Assembly (NCBI RefSeq): GCF_001190945.1
Contig: NZ_CP011112.1
Span: 4,402,001 to 4,466,000 of the forward strand
Direction: 5' to 3'
DNA: 64,000 bases
DNA from: Luteipulveratus mongoliensis
GTDB lineage: Bacteria; Actinomycetota; Actinomycetes; Actinomycetales; Dermatophilaceae
Position 1 is the stretch's first letter; each line of letters opens with the position of its first letter. The notes below the pieces were generated by a model. That model saw only the letters and a program-made list of their open reading frames with translations. It was not told the DNA's origin and ran no database searches. The position numbers and the translations under genes are program-made. Below are positions 36,835-47,794 of the stretch, in pieces.

Positions 36835-38097
36835 ATGACCGCCACGCCCACACAAGCGAAGCGCCTCCGCTCCCCGACCGACCACCGCCAGCTCGGTCGG
36901 GTTCTGGTCCTCGCGGGCATCGTGCTCTCCGCCTTCTCGCTACGCACCGCGGTCACCTCCCTGACGCCACTGCTCGGGCGGGTCGGTGACGACCTCGGGT
37001 TCGGCGCTTCTGTGGCGGGCGTCCTCGGCATGGTGCCCACTGCAATGTTCGCGGTGGCCGGGCTCGGCACCCCTGCGGTCGTACGCCGGATCGGCCTTGA
37101 GCGGAGCGCGTTGGTCGCGATGTCGCTCGCCGCCGTCGGACTCGCAGGTCGCAGCATCGGCGGCACGTGGGGCCTGCTGGCGCTGTCCGCCGTCGCCCTG
37201 GCCGGCATGGGGATGGGCAACGTCGTGCTCCCACCGCTGGTCAAGCGCTTCTTCCCGGACCGCGTCGCCAGTATGAGCACGCTGTACATCGCCGTGCTCC
37301 AGATCGGGACGATGATCCCGCCGCTGCTCGCGGTCCCCGTGTCTGACGCCCACGGATGGCGAATTGCCTTGTCCCTGTGGGCAGTTCTCGCGGTTGCGGC
37401 GCTCGTGCCGTGGCTGCTGCTGATCCGCCGTCCGCACCAGGACGGCTACGTCGTCGACGAGACGCCGGCGACCCAGGTGCCAGGACGCGTACGACACTCG
37501 CCGGTCGCGTGGGGACTGACGCTCATGTTCGCGATGACCTCCCTGAACACGTACGCCATGTTCACCTGGCTGCCGGAGATCCTCACCGACGCCGGGCACA
37601 GCGCGGCGCTCGGCGGGCAGATGGTGGCGCTGTTCTCGGCGATCGGCCTGGCGTCCGCGCTCGCCGCTCCACAGCTCGCCGGACGGCTGGACAACCCGTT
37701 CCCGGTCGTCATCGGCAGCGTGCTCAGCTTCACTGCCGGGTACGCCGGTCTGCTGTGGTCCGCGGACACACTGCCGGCGCTGTGGGTCGTGCTGGTCGGC
37801 TTCGGGCCGACGACGTTCCCGCTCGCGCTCACGCTCATCAACGTGCGCACTCGCACAGCAGCCGGATCAGCCGCACTGTCCGGGTTCAGCCAGGGCCTGG
37901 GCTACGCACTGGCCTGCCTGGGACCGCTCGGTTTCGGACTGCTCCACGACGCGACCGGCGGTTGGGACGCATCCTTCGGGATGCTCGCGATCACGTTGGT
38001 ACTGCTCGTGATTGGCGGATATGCCGCCTGCAAGCCTCGGCTGCTCGAGGACACCTGGCACCGCTCGGGCCAGGCCGAGGTGCCCTCGAGCCGCTGA
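36835..38097 (+). CDS. MFS transporter of the CynX/NimT type
   Basis: 420 residues, twelve membrane helices. LSAFSLRTAVTSLTPLLGRV near the start and GNVVLPPLVKRFFPDRVASM in the middle are typical of CynX/NimT carriers (cyanate, 2-nitroimidazole and unknown organic anions). An in-frame ATG at 36823 is rejected because it lies within the -10. Control by the divergent GntR/FCD gene is likely. About 65 bp from its 3' end are echoed as a decayed copy beside ppsA, including 26 identical bases. Confidence 0.85.
   Translation: MTATPTQAKRLRSPTDHRQLGRVLVLAGIVLSAFSLRTAVTSLTPLLGRVGDDLGFGASVAGVLGMVPTAMFAVAGLGTPAVVRRIGLERSALVAMSLAAVGLAGRSIGGTWGLLALSAVALAGMGMGNVVLPPLVKRFFPDRVASMSTLYIAVLQIGTMIPPLLAVPVSDAHGWRIALSLWAVLAVAALVPWLLLIRRPHQDGYVVDETPATQVPGRVRHSPVAWGLTLMFAMTSLNTYAMFTWLPEILTDAGHSAALGGQMVALFSAIGLASALAAPQLAGRLDNPFPVVIGSVLSFTAGYAGLLWSADTLPALWVVLVGFGPTTFPLALTLINVRTRTAAGSAALSGFSQGLGYALACLGPLGFGLLHDATGGWDASFGMLAITLVLLVIGGYAACKPRLLEDTWHRSGQAEVPSSR
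37990..38015. repeat. 26-bp direct repeat, copy 1 (inside the MFS gene)
   Basis: Identical to 40332-40357 in the same orientation. Weaker similarity extends about 35 bp to the left. The two copies flank the broken phoD-like gene. In this copy it encodes the last membrane helix (ITLVLLVIG). Confidence 0.9.
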
Positions 38098-38101
38098 CGG
38101 A

Positions 38102-39088
38102 TCAGTGCCTGTGGCCGAGCGCCTTCGAGTCCGTCTTGACCTCGAAGAGTCGCTTGCCGTCGCGGTTGATCCAGGTCGCTCGCAACGTGGCGGGTCTGAC
38201 CGTGGTGTCCGCCTCGAGCCGCAGGAAGGTGTTGGGCTCGACCGCGCTGTGCACGAGTGCGGGGTGGGGGATGTTCAGGCTGGGGATCGTCCGGTCGTGC
38301 AGCGGGCTGACGATGAACTGCCACAGGTCATAGCCGACGCGCGGGCCGTACATCAGGGCTCGCGAGCAGTGGATGTCACCGCTGAGCAGGACCACTCCGG
38401 GGATCTTCTGGTCCTTGACGAAGTCGAGCAGGGCTTCGCGCTCGTAGGAGAACGTCTCCCAGTCGTCGGACTCGGAGTTCTTCTTGTCGTCCCAGACCAT
38501 GCCGGTCATCACGAGCTTGAACGTCGCGTCGCTCGCCTTGATCGTCTTCTTGAACCACTCCCACTGCACACCGCCGAGGCAGGTCGCCTGGTCCGGGTCG
38601 GCCCAGCTGGGCGCGGTGCGGCTGAAGTACCTCGGGTCCAGCAGGATCACCTCGACAGGTCCGCGGCGGAACGAGGTGTAGACCCCCTCGCCCACCCCAC
38701 GCGTCTTCTGCACCTCGCCTGAGGTGGTCTGCCCGTACGTCGCGTTGGCGCGGTAGTCGACGAAGGCCGTACGCGTCTTCTGCTTCTCGACGTACGACAC
38801 GTCTCCCAGCTGACCGTTGAGGGCGAAGTCGTGGTCGTCCCACGTCGCCCACACCGGCACCGAGCTGACCAGCCGCGCCACCTCGGGCACCTGGAGGAAC
38901 TCGCGCTGGCGTTGGCGGGCCAGCGTGAGGTCGGTCGAGTCGATGTAGGGGGTGTCGCCCATGAAGATGAAGCTCTCGCAGCCCTCAGCGAGGACCCGGT
39001 TCCACACGTAGTCCGACCCGGACGGGGCGCACGATCCCATGCCCATCACGAGCTTGGTGGCCGCGCTGTCAGACGGTGCGGTGCTGAA
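38102..39088 (-). pseudogene. PhoD-like metallophosphatase, C-terminal catalytic part (frameshifted from its start)
   Basis: The frame reads RFSTAPSDSAATKLVMGMGSCA and then the full metal site of PhoD-type phosphodiesterase/alkaline phosphatases: FMGDTPYIDST, WDDHDFALNG and the later VVLLSGDIHCSRA. About 328 residues, complete to the C-terminus. It lacks its own export signal; that is on the preceding frame. One extra base in the AAA run at 39087-39089 (TTT in the gene) separates the halves: removing one restores LTGSFSTAPSD without a stop. Genuine pseudogene, sequencing error and slippage are all possible. The family cleaves phosphodiesters such as teichoic acid or phospholipids outside the cell. 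Confidence 0.8.
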
Positions 39089-40178
39089 ACGACCCGGTCA
39101 GCGGTGTGAAGCCGTCCGCGCCGCTGGTCGGCACGATGCTGAAGGTGTATCGCGTGGCCGCACGCAGGCCGCCCACCTCGAAGATCATGCTGTGGTCGTT
39201 CGCATCCGACAGCGTCGCCGAGGCGGTGATCTTCGCCCCATGGGCTCCGGTGACAGTGCACCGCCAGGACGTGACCTTCTGGTCGTCCTTGCCGGGGCGC
39301 AGCCAGATCCGGGTGGTCTTGGTCGTGGTGTGCCCGACCATGGGGCCTGTCGCCCGGTCCTTGGGCTTGGGCGTCGGCACCACCGCGGGCGCGGTGCCCG
39401 CCTTGACCGAGGCGACGTACGCCGCAACGCCGGCGAAGAAGGCCTCACTGTCCTGGACCGCCACGGCGGGCTGGATGGAGGCACCGGCCGCGTCGTAGCA
39501 CTTGTCGACGGTGAGGCTGGTGACCAGGAAACGACCCTTGCCGTGGGCACCTTCGAGCAGGATCGGCGGCTCCGGGAAGGCTCCCGGAGTGGCGGAGAGC
39601 AGGACCCGCATCGACTCCCAGGACACGAGGGACTCCCAGCTCACCCGGATGCTGGCCGACCGGTCGGTGAAGACCTGTCCCGCGTTGGCCGTGCGCAGGT
39701 CCTTCACGAGCGGGTGCTCGGGTGCAACGACGAAGATCGCGTCGTGGTCGGGGTCAGCGCGCTTGGCCGCCAAGGGCGGGGCGAGATAGTCGACGGTGGC
39801 GTTGAACTGGTCGGACTGGGCCAGGTCGAGCACCACGCCGCCCCCGGCGACGAAGTCCCGGATCGAGGCAGCCTGCGAGGAGATGTACTCGCCGTAGGTG
39901 GGCGCGTTGTTGGTGAAGGTCCCGAAGGCGATCAGGTCGACGCCCTGCTCGGTGGCCGACTTGGCCGGATCGAGCGGGACGACGGTGACGCCGGCCTTGG
40001 TCAGGAGCTGGGCCAGCCCCACTCCGTTGGTCCACGGGTCCTTGAACTCCAGGACCGCGGCCCGGAGAGGTTCTGCCGCCTCGGCACTCGCGGTGCCGAC
40101 GGCGGCCGCGGCCACCGTCAGGCCGGCCGTTGCCAGGCCGCTTCCGAGGAACTTTCGGCGATTGAGGTCGGTGGGCAT
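39069..40178 (-). pseudogene. PhoD-like protein, N-terminal part with Tat signal (ends at a frameshift stop)
   Basis: 369 codons from the ATG at 40178, preceded by a GAGGAGC ribosome site. A twin-arginine signal (NRRKFLGSG, residues 6-14) is followed by a hydrophobic Ala/Val stretch and a likely cut after ASAEA. Then comes a ThuA/GATase-like domain of about 200 residues (LRAAVLEFKDPWTNG, FVAGGGVVLDLAQSDQF). The Fn3/Ig-like PhoD entry domain follows (GPMVGHTTTKTTRIWLRPG). It ends in SFQHRTV and a stop, where a one-base shift would continue into the catalytic half. The intact protein would have about 695 residues and be exported folded. Confidence 0.8.
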
Positions 40179-40328
40179 GTGCGCTCCTCGTGGTCGAGCA
40201 AGGCTCTGGACGAGGCGACGGTATCCACTCAAACGGGGCCGAAACGGGCTGACGTCAGCGGTTCTCACTTATGGCTGCTATAGCAACACCCATCGAACGA
40301 CCCTCGGGACGCAACGTGCACGATGCTC

Positions 40329-40357
40329 CCAATCACGTTGGTACTGCTCGTGATTGG
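40329..40357 (-). terminator. hairpin after ppsA, built on the second 26-bp repeat copy
   Basis: CCAATCACG (40329-40337) and CGTGATTGG (40349-40357) make a perfect 9-bp stem with an 11-base loop, starting three bases after the ppsA stop codon. Bases 40332-40357 are the second copy of the 26-bp repeat in the MFS gene. No T-run is visible, so its strength as a terminator is uncertain. The aligned frame would encode a relic of the MFS C-terminus (MLPITLVLLVIG). Confidence 0.55.
40332..40357. repeat. 26-bp direct repeat, copy 2 (beside ppsA)
   Basis: Exact match to 37990-38015, same orientation, 2.34 kb apart, flanking the broken phoD-like gene. The 6 bp before it and scattered blocks further left (GGGACGCA, GATGCTC) also match, as if an older copy of the MFS 3' end has decayed here. 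Confidence 0.9.
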
Positions 40358-40359
40358 TG

Positions 40360-42750
<2,391 letters not shown>

Positions 42751-42789
42751 CGTCTTCTTCACTTCCTCGCGGTGTTCATCGGCGCCTCG

Positions 42790-43629
42790 CTAGCGCGGGC
42801 CGTTCTCCATGGACTGCAGGATGAGCGCCGCCATCTCCTCCACCGACATCGAGGCGGAGCTGACGTATGGGATGCGGTGCATGGCATAGAGGGTCTCGGC
42901 TCGGCGCAGCTCGTAGGTGACCTGTGCCATCGAGGCGTACCGCGACCCCGGACGGCGCTCGCCGCGTACCTGGCTCAGTCGGGCCGCCGTCGAGGTGATG
43001 CCGAAGCACTTCGACGGGTAGGCGCGGATCGGCGCGGGCAGCTGGTGGGACTCGAAGTCCTCCTCCACCAGCGGGTAGTTGGCGACCTTGAGGCCGTGCT
43101 GGAGCGCGAGGTACATCGAGGTCGGTGTCTTGCCGCAGCGGGACGGCGCGATCAGGATCAGGTCGGCCTGGTCGAGCTTTTTCACGCTCTGCGCGTCGTC
43201 ATGCTCCATGGCGTAGTCGATGGCCTTCATGCGGGCTTCGTACAGGCCCTGGTCGCCGACGCCGTGGATGCTGCCGACGTTGTGGGCGGCGTTGACGTGC
43301 AGCACCCGCTCCACCGTGTCGAGATGGCTGCCGAACAGATCGATGAAGGCGCAGGTGGTCTGCTGCAGCACGGCCCGCACCGCCTCGTCGGCAACGGTGG
43401 AGAAGACCAGCGGCTGGACGGTCTCGGTGCGGACGGCGTCCATGAGCACCACGATCTCCTGCGCCCGCTCGACCGTTGTGATGAACGGGATCTTGCGCAC
43501 GTTGAACGGCACGCTCGGGAACTGCTTGATGATCATGATGCCGAGCGTCTCGGCCGAGATGCCGGTGCCGCCTGCCAGGAAGAACGCCGGAGTCGGCACT
43601 CCCGAGGCAGGCGGCGGCGGCAAGGTCAT
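42790..43629 (-). CDS. ppsR: PEP synthase regulatory kinase/pyrophosphorylase (DUF299 family)
   Basis: 279 residues from the ATG at 43629. The P-loop-like APSRCGKTPTSMYLA and the N-terminal nucleotide-binding motif FFLAGGTGISAETLG identify the family that phosphorylates and dephosphorylates the active-site region of PpsA (or PPDK) using ADP and phosphate. Being directly upstream of ppsA, its target is PpsA. The two are almost certainly co-transcribed. Confidence 0.93.
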   Translation of the reverse strand: MTLPPPPASGVPTPAFFLAGGTGISAETLGIMIIKQFPSVPFNVRKIPFITTVERAQEIVVLMDAVRTETVQPLVFSTVADEAVRAVLQQTTCAFIDLFGSHLDTVERVLHVNAAHNVGSIHGVGDQGLYEARMKAIDYAMEHDDAQSVKKLDQADLILIAPSRCGKTPTSMYLALQHGLKVANYPLVEEDFESHQLPAPIRAYPSKCFGITSTAARLSQVRGERRPGSRYASMAQVTYELRRAETLYAMHRIPYVSSASMSVEEMAALILQSMENGPR

Positions 43630-43672
43630 GGCGATCACTCTCCCAGGTGGGAGCGCGCATCGCCCTCAGGGG

Positions 43673-44857
43673 TCAGAAGATCGAGGCGACCCACTCCGGG
43701 TGGTCGATGAACGGGTTCCGGTTGTGCTGCCAGGTCGTGAAGATGACCTCGTTGCGACGCTGCTCGAACGCGTCGGGCGGGTCCTCCTGGCTCCACTGCT
43801 TCAGCACCGACACCTTGCCGATGTTGGGCGCGGTGCCGTTGTTGACCTTGTCGTTGACCTCGAGGTCGGCGAACGCGTCCGTGCCGTCGTAGCGGACCGC
43901 CATGTAGAAGATCATCCGCGCCACGTCACCCTTGACCGCGTCGCGCGGCTGCCAGGAGTCGGAGTCGGACGCGCAGCCGGGGCACTGGTCGACCGCGCCG
44001 CCGCCGTTGTCGAAGTCGAGGTTGCCGCGGTCGGCGTTGACCGACACGTCCTCGGGACGCAGGTGGTGTACGTCGGTGCCCGGGCCGGGTGTCGTGCCGA
44101 AGTCGCCGTGGCTCTTGGCCCAGACGTGCTCGCGGTTCCAGTTATCAACGCCACCACCGTTGTTCGACTTCGGTGTCGACGTGCCGCTGTAGACCTCGAT
44201 GACGTTGTTGCTGTTGTTCGGGTCCTGGTCGGTGTCCTTCAACGCGTCCCAGACACCGTCGTACGACAGCACCGTCTGCTTGCTGATGATCTCGTGGAGC
44301 TTGGCCTTCAGCGCCGCGCCGGACAGGCCGCCCGTGCCGTCGTAGTAGCTGCCCGGGTCGCTCGGGGGCGGGTCACCGGGGTCGCCCGGGTCGGTGCTGC
44401 CGGTGGCGGCGATCGACGAGGCGTCCTTCATCCCCGGGTGGGAGAAGTACGCCGAGAGCGCGCCCGTGGCGTCGACCTGCTTGCCGAGGTTGCCCGGATG
44501 CGACTTCAGACCCCAGGCCGCACGCAACGCGCTCGGGAGCTGGACGTACAGCATCTTGGCGGTGCTGGTCTCGCTCGGCGAGTCCGCGAGCGCGATGGCG
44601 TAGTCGTTGGGGAAGCCGGACCGGACCACCGTGGTGGTCGCAGTGGGCTGGCCCACGATGTAGCCGCGCACGGGTTGGACCGCGCTGGTCTGCGTGCCGA
44701 TCGCCTGCGCGACCGTCAGCGGTGCGGCGGCCGCGGCCTGGGCCACGGTCGGGTGCGGGCTGGCGTACGCCCCTTGGCCGAACGCGGCGGGTGTCGTCGC
44801 GAGAGCAAGGACGCCAAGAGTGGCGAGACTGCGTTTGATGGTGGAACGCGTCCGCAT
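43673..44857 (-). CDS. secreted endonuclease I family nuclease with N-terminal OB-like domain
   Basis: 394 residues from the ATG at 44857, with a GGAGGA ribosome site. Signal peptide: RTRSTIKRSLATLGVLALATTPAAFG. Residues about 45-150 resemble the DUF6359 OB-like domain (RGYIVGQ, then KQVDATGALSAYFSHPGMKDA). A Gly/Asp/Pro linker follows, and then the endonuclease I core with WNREHVWAKSHGDFG and TDVHHLRPEDVSVNADRGN, the His-metal finger. It should be an extracellular DNase/RNase for nutrient acquisition or DNA turnover. It lies 44 bp beyond ppsR on the same strand but looks independent. Confidence 0.88.
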   Translation of the reverse strand: MRTRSTIKRSLATLGVLALATTPAAFGQGAYASPHPTVAQAAAAAPLTVAQAIGTQTSAVQPVRGYIVGQPTATTTVVRSGFPNDYAIALADSPSETSTAKMLYVQLPSALRAAWGLKSHPGNLGKQVDATGALSAYFSHPGMKDASSIAATGSTDPGDPGDPPPSDPGSYYDGTGGLSGAALKAKLHEIISKQTVLSYDGVWDALKDTDQDPNNSNNVIEVYSGTSTPKSNNGGGVDNWNREHVWAKSHGDFGTTPGPGTDVHHLRPEDVSVNADRGNLDFDNGGGAVDQCPGCASDSDSWQPRDAVKGDVARMIFYMAVRYDGTDAFADLEVNDKVNNGTAPNIGKVSVLKQWSQEDPPDAFEQRRNEVIFTTWQHNRNPFIDHPEWVASIF

Positions 44858-45022
44858 GATTCCTCCGAGGATTGGGTGCGGATGGCCGCACTCATCCTTT
44901 CGGCCCCTACTGGCCAGTTGGGCGAACATCGGTTAAAGGAAAGGTCAACTGACCAGGTCGAACGATGGCGGGCGCCGCGCCGGGATTGCCGCATGATCAG
45001 CCGCATCGGGGCAGGCCCGACA

Positions 45023-45028
45023 TAAGGT
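45023..45028 (+). promoter_or_regulatory. -10 element of the ABC export cluster (leaderless type)
   Basis: TAAGGT (TAnnnT) ends 7 nt before the ATG at 45036. An AAGG in the same place could instead serve as a weak ribosome site, so this is only suggestive. Confidence 0.3.
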
Positions 45029-45035
45029 GTGCGGC

Positions 45036-45953
45036 ATGACGGTGGTGGGGACGCAGGGGCTCACCATGCAATATCCCCGGGTGCGCGCGCTCGATGAGCT
45101 GACGCTGACCATCCCCGAAGGCATCACGGGAGTCGTCGGGGTCAACGGCGCTGGCAAGTCCACGCTCATCAAGGTGCTGCTCGGACTGCTGGCTCCGACG
45201 TCCGGCTCGGCGCAGGTGCTGGGGCTGGATCCGCAGACTCACGGGGCGGCGGTGCGCGAGCGTGTCGGCTACATGCCTGAGCACGACGTGCTGCCCGCTG
45301 ATGTGTCCGCCGCCGAGTTCGTCATGCACATGGGCATGATGTCGGGCCTTCCGAAGGCCGCCGCTCGCGAACGCACCTCCGACGTGCTGCGCCACGTCGG
45401 TCTGGCCGAGGAGCGGCACCGGCCCATGGGCGGCTACTCCACCGGCATGCGGCAGCGGGCCAAGCTCGCGCAGGCAATCGTGCACGACCCCCAGCTGGTC
45501 TTTCTCGACGAGCCGACCAACGGCCTCGACCCTCGCGCCCGCGACGAGATGCTTGACCTGATCGGGCGCATCGGGCACGACTTCGGCATCTCGGTCGCCG
45601 TCACGAGCCACCTGCTCGGCGAGCTGGAGCGCACGGCCGACCACATCGTCGTCCTGGACGCCGGGCAGCTGCTGCGTGCCTCCGACACCAGCGCCCTCAC
45701 GCTGAGCACCGGCACGATCCTGGTCGAGGTCCTCGGACCGACGGACGCCAACCAGCAGGTCGGGCAGGCCCTGGTCGATCGAGGAGTGACCGCGTGGCCC
45801 TCCGGCGACAAGATCGAGGTCCGGGTCGACGACCCGAAGGTGCTGGACACGGTGCGTGACGTCGTCGTCGATCTCGGGTTCGGCCTCGTGCGGATCCAGG
45901 AGGTCCACCACACACTCGAAGAGGTCTTCCAACGTCAGGGCGGCCCCGCATGA
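45036..45953 (+). CDS. ABC transporter ATP-binding protein (first of two)
   Basis: 305 residues. Walker A GVNGAGKST, Q-loop YMPEHDVLP, signature here YSTGMRQRAKLA and Walker B LVFLDEPTNGLD. A C-terminal regulatory extension of about 80 residues is typical of DrrA/CcmA-like export ATPases. It powers the membrane protein encoded next, with which it overlaps by four bases. Substrate unknown. Confidence 0.88.
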   Translation: MTVVGTQGLTMQYPRVRALDELTLTIPEGITGVVGVNGAGKSTLIKVLLGLLAPTSGSAQVLGLDPQTHGAAVRERVGYMPEHDVLPADVSAAEFVMHMGMMSGLPKAAARERTSDVLRHVGLAEERHRPMGGYSTGMRQRAKLAQAIVHDPQLVFLDEPTNGLDPRARDEMLDLIGRIGHDFGISVAVTSHLLGELERTADHIVVLDAGQLLRASDTSALTLSTGTILVEVLGPTDANQQVGQALVDRGVTAWPSGDKIEVRVDDPKVLDTVRDVVVDLGFGLVRIQEVHHTLEEVFQRQGGPA

Positions 45954-46867
45954 GCACACCTACGCGTCGCGGCGTCATCCACGACCTCGGCTACCGCCCC
46001 TTCACCGGACGCCGGCAGAGCAGGGCAGCGATCGCGCGATCGCTCTACCTGACGTCATTGCGTTACTGCTTCGGCATCGGCCGGTCGGGCAAGTCCAAGG
46101 TGATGCCGTGGCTGATGACGGCCGTCCTGTTCATCCCGGCGCTCGTGCTCGCGGGCATCATCGTGCAGCTGAAGAAGATGTCGCTGCAGGACCAGTCCGA
46201 CCTGTTCGCGCCGCTGTCCAACTATTTCGGCTACCCCTACTGGACCCAGCTGCTCCTGACGATCTTCGTCGCTGCCCAGGGGCCCGTCCTGTTCGCTCGC
46301 GACCTGCGCTATCGCACGATCGTGCTCTACTTCGCCCGGCCGCTGTCCCGGGTGACTTTCGTGCTCGTCCGACTGGCCGCGCTCACCACCGCGGTCTTCG
46401 CCATCCTCGCGGTGCCGATGGCCATCTGGTACGCCGTCGCGCTCAGCTCGGACATGGACAACGGCGAGCACACTCGCCACTACCTCGCGGCGATGGCGGG
46501 CGTGGCGATCCTGTCGCTCATCCTGTCCAGCGTGAGCGCCCTGGTCTCGGCGCTGACCACCCGGACCGGGCTGGCGGTCACGGCCATCATCATCGTGCTG
46601 ATGGTGACGTCCGGCATGGTGACGGCCATCCTCGGTGTGGCCTACGAGAGCCAGAGCACAGGTCTGGCCAGCGCCGCAGCAGCCGCCAACCCGTTTACGG
46701 CCGTCGCCTCGCTCATCAGCGGGCTGTTCGACCAGGCGACACCGGTCGACACCTTGCCCAGGCCCACCAACGGATGGACGGCGTACGCCGCGGTCGCGTG
46801 CCTGTTGTGGGTCCTCGTCCCCACCGCGCTGCTGCTCCAGCGCACCAGGAAGGCGGCCTCGCTGTGA
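45950..46867 (+). CDS. ABC transporter permease (first of two)
   Basis: 305 residues, about six membrane helices with a long cytosolic N-terminus (YRPFTGRRQSRAAIARSLYL), the layout of ABC-2 type export permeases. The stretch FARDLRYRTIVLYFARPLSR is the usual helix-coupling motif found in Nos/Yhg-type ABC-2 permeases. Overlaps the second ATPase gene by GTGA. Confidence 0.82.
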   Translation: MSTPTRRGVIHDLGYRPFTGRRQSRAAIARSLYLTSLRYCFGIGRSGKSKVMPWLMTAVLFIPALVLAGIIVQLKKMSLQDQSDLFAPLSNYFGYPYWTQLLLTIFVAAQGPVLFARDLRYRTIVLYFARPLSRVTFVLVRLAALTTAVFAILAVPMAIWYAVALSSDMDNGEHTRHYLAAMAGVAILSLILSSVSALVSALTTRTGLAVTAIIIVLMVTSGMVTAILGVAYESQSTGLASAAAAANPFTAVASLISGLFDQATPVDTLPRPTNGWTAYAAVACLLWVLVPTALLLQRTRKAASL

Positions 46868-47778
46868 CCGAGCTGCAGCTGAGTGCCGTATCCCGTTGGT
46901 ACGGCAACGTGGTCGCCGTCAACGACGTGACCATGCACCTCGGCCCCGGGATCACCGGCCTGCTCGGTCCCAACGGCGCGGGCAAGTCGACGCTGCTGTC
47001 GATGATGGCCGGGCTGCTGCCGCCGTCGGCCGGGACCGTCACGATCGATGGCACACCGACCCGCGGCAACATCGCCATCTATCGTCAGATCGGACTCGTC
47101 CCCGTGCAGGAGTCGTTGTACGACTACCTCACCGGCACGCAGTTCGTCCGCCTCAACGCCGACCTGCAGAAGGTGCCCAGTGCCGCGGCCGCCACCGCCC
47201 GCGCGATCGGCCTGGTCGAGATGGCTGACGCTGCGGACCGCAAGGTGTCGACGTACTCCAAGGGCATGAGGCAGCGCATCAAGGTCGCGTCAGCACTCGT
47301 GCACGACCCGTCGGTCCTGCTCCTCGACGAACCGTTCAACGGGATGGACCCGATCCAGCGGCGGCACATGATGGACCTGCTCAGCCGGCTCGGCCAGCAG
47401 GGGCGCACGATCGTGTTCAGCTCGCACATCCTCGAAGAGGTCGAGCAGATCGCGCGCCACGTCGAGGTCGTCGTGGCCGGACGCGCCGCCGCCTCAGGCG
47501 ACTTCTCACAGATCCGCCGGCTGATGACCGACCGGCCCAACCAGCACCTCGTGCGCAGCTCGGACAACCGGCGGCTCGCCACGCTGCTGCTCGCGGACCA
47601 GTCCGTGCGCGGCGTACGACTGCGGGGCGACAAGGCGCTGGAGGTCGAGTCCGACGACTTCGGCCGGTTCGCCCAGGTCATCCCCCGCATCGCGAAGGAG
47701 CACGACATCCGGCTGATCGAGGTCACTCCGACGGACGAGTCGCTGGAGAGCGTCTTCGGCTACCTGGTGGGCGCATGA
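46864..47778 (+). CDS. ABC transporter ATP-binding protein (second of two)
   Basis: 304 residues from the GTG at 46864. Walker A GPNGAGKST, signature YSKGMRQRIKVA and Walker B VLLLDEPFNGMD; the C-terminal part ends in TPTDESLESVFGYLVGA, like its upstream paralogue. The two ATPases and two permeases alternate, so either two exporters or one heteromeric exporter is encoded. Confidence 0.88.
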   Translation: MTELQLSAVSRWYGNVVAVNDVTMHLGPGITGLLGPNGAGKSTLLSMMAGLLPPSAGTVTIDGTPTRGNIAIYRQIGLVPVQESLYDYLTGTQFVRLNADLQKVPSAAAATARAIGLVEMADAADRKVSTYSKGMRQRIKVASALVHDPSVLLLDEPFNGMDPIQRRHMMDLLSRLGQQGRTIVFSSHILEEVEQIARHVEVVVAGRAAASGDFSQIRRLMTDRPNQHLVRSSDNRRLATLLLADQSVRGVRLRGDKALEVESDDFGRFAQVIPRIAKEHDIRLIEVTPTDESLESVFGYLVGA

Positions 47779-47794
47779 GCACCCGGGACCCCGC

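Noticed and set aside
44909-44954. Short palindromes upstream of the secreted nuclease (ACTGGCCAGT; GGTCA-ac-TGACC)
   Set aside because: Too short and common in GC-rich DNA to call operators without further support; no promoter fits well between them.
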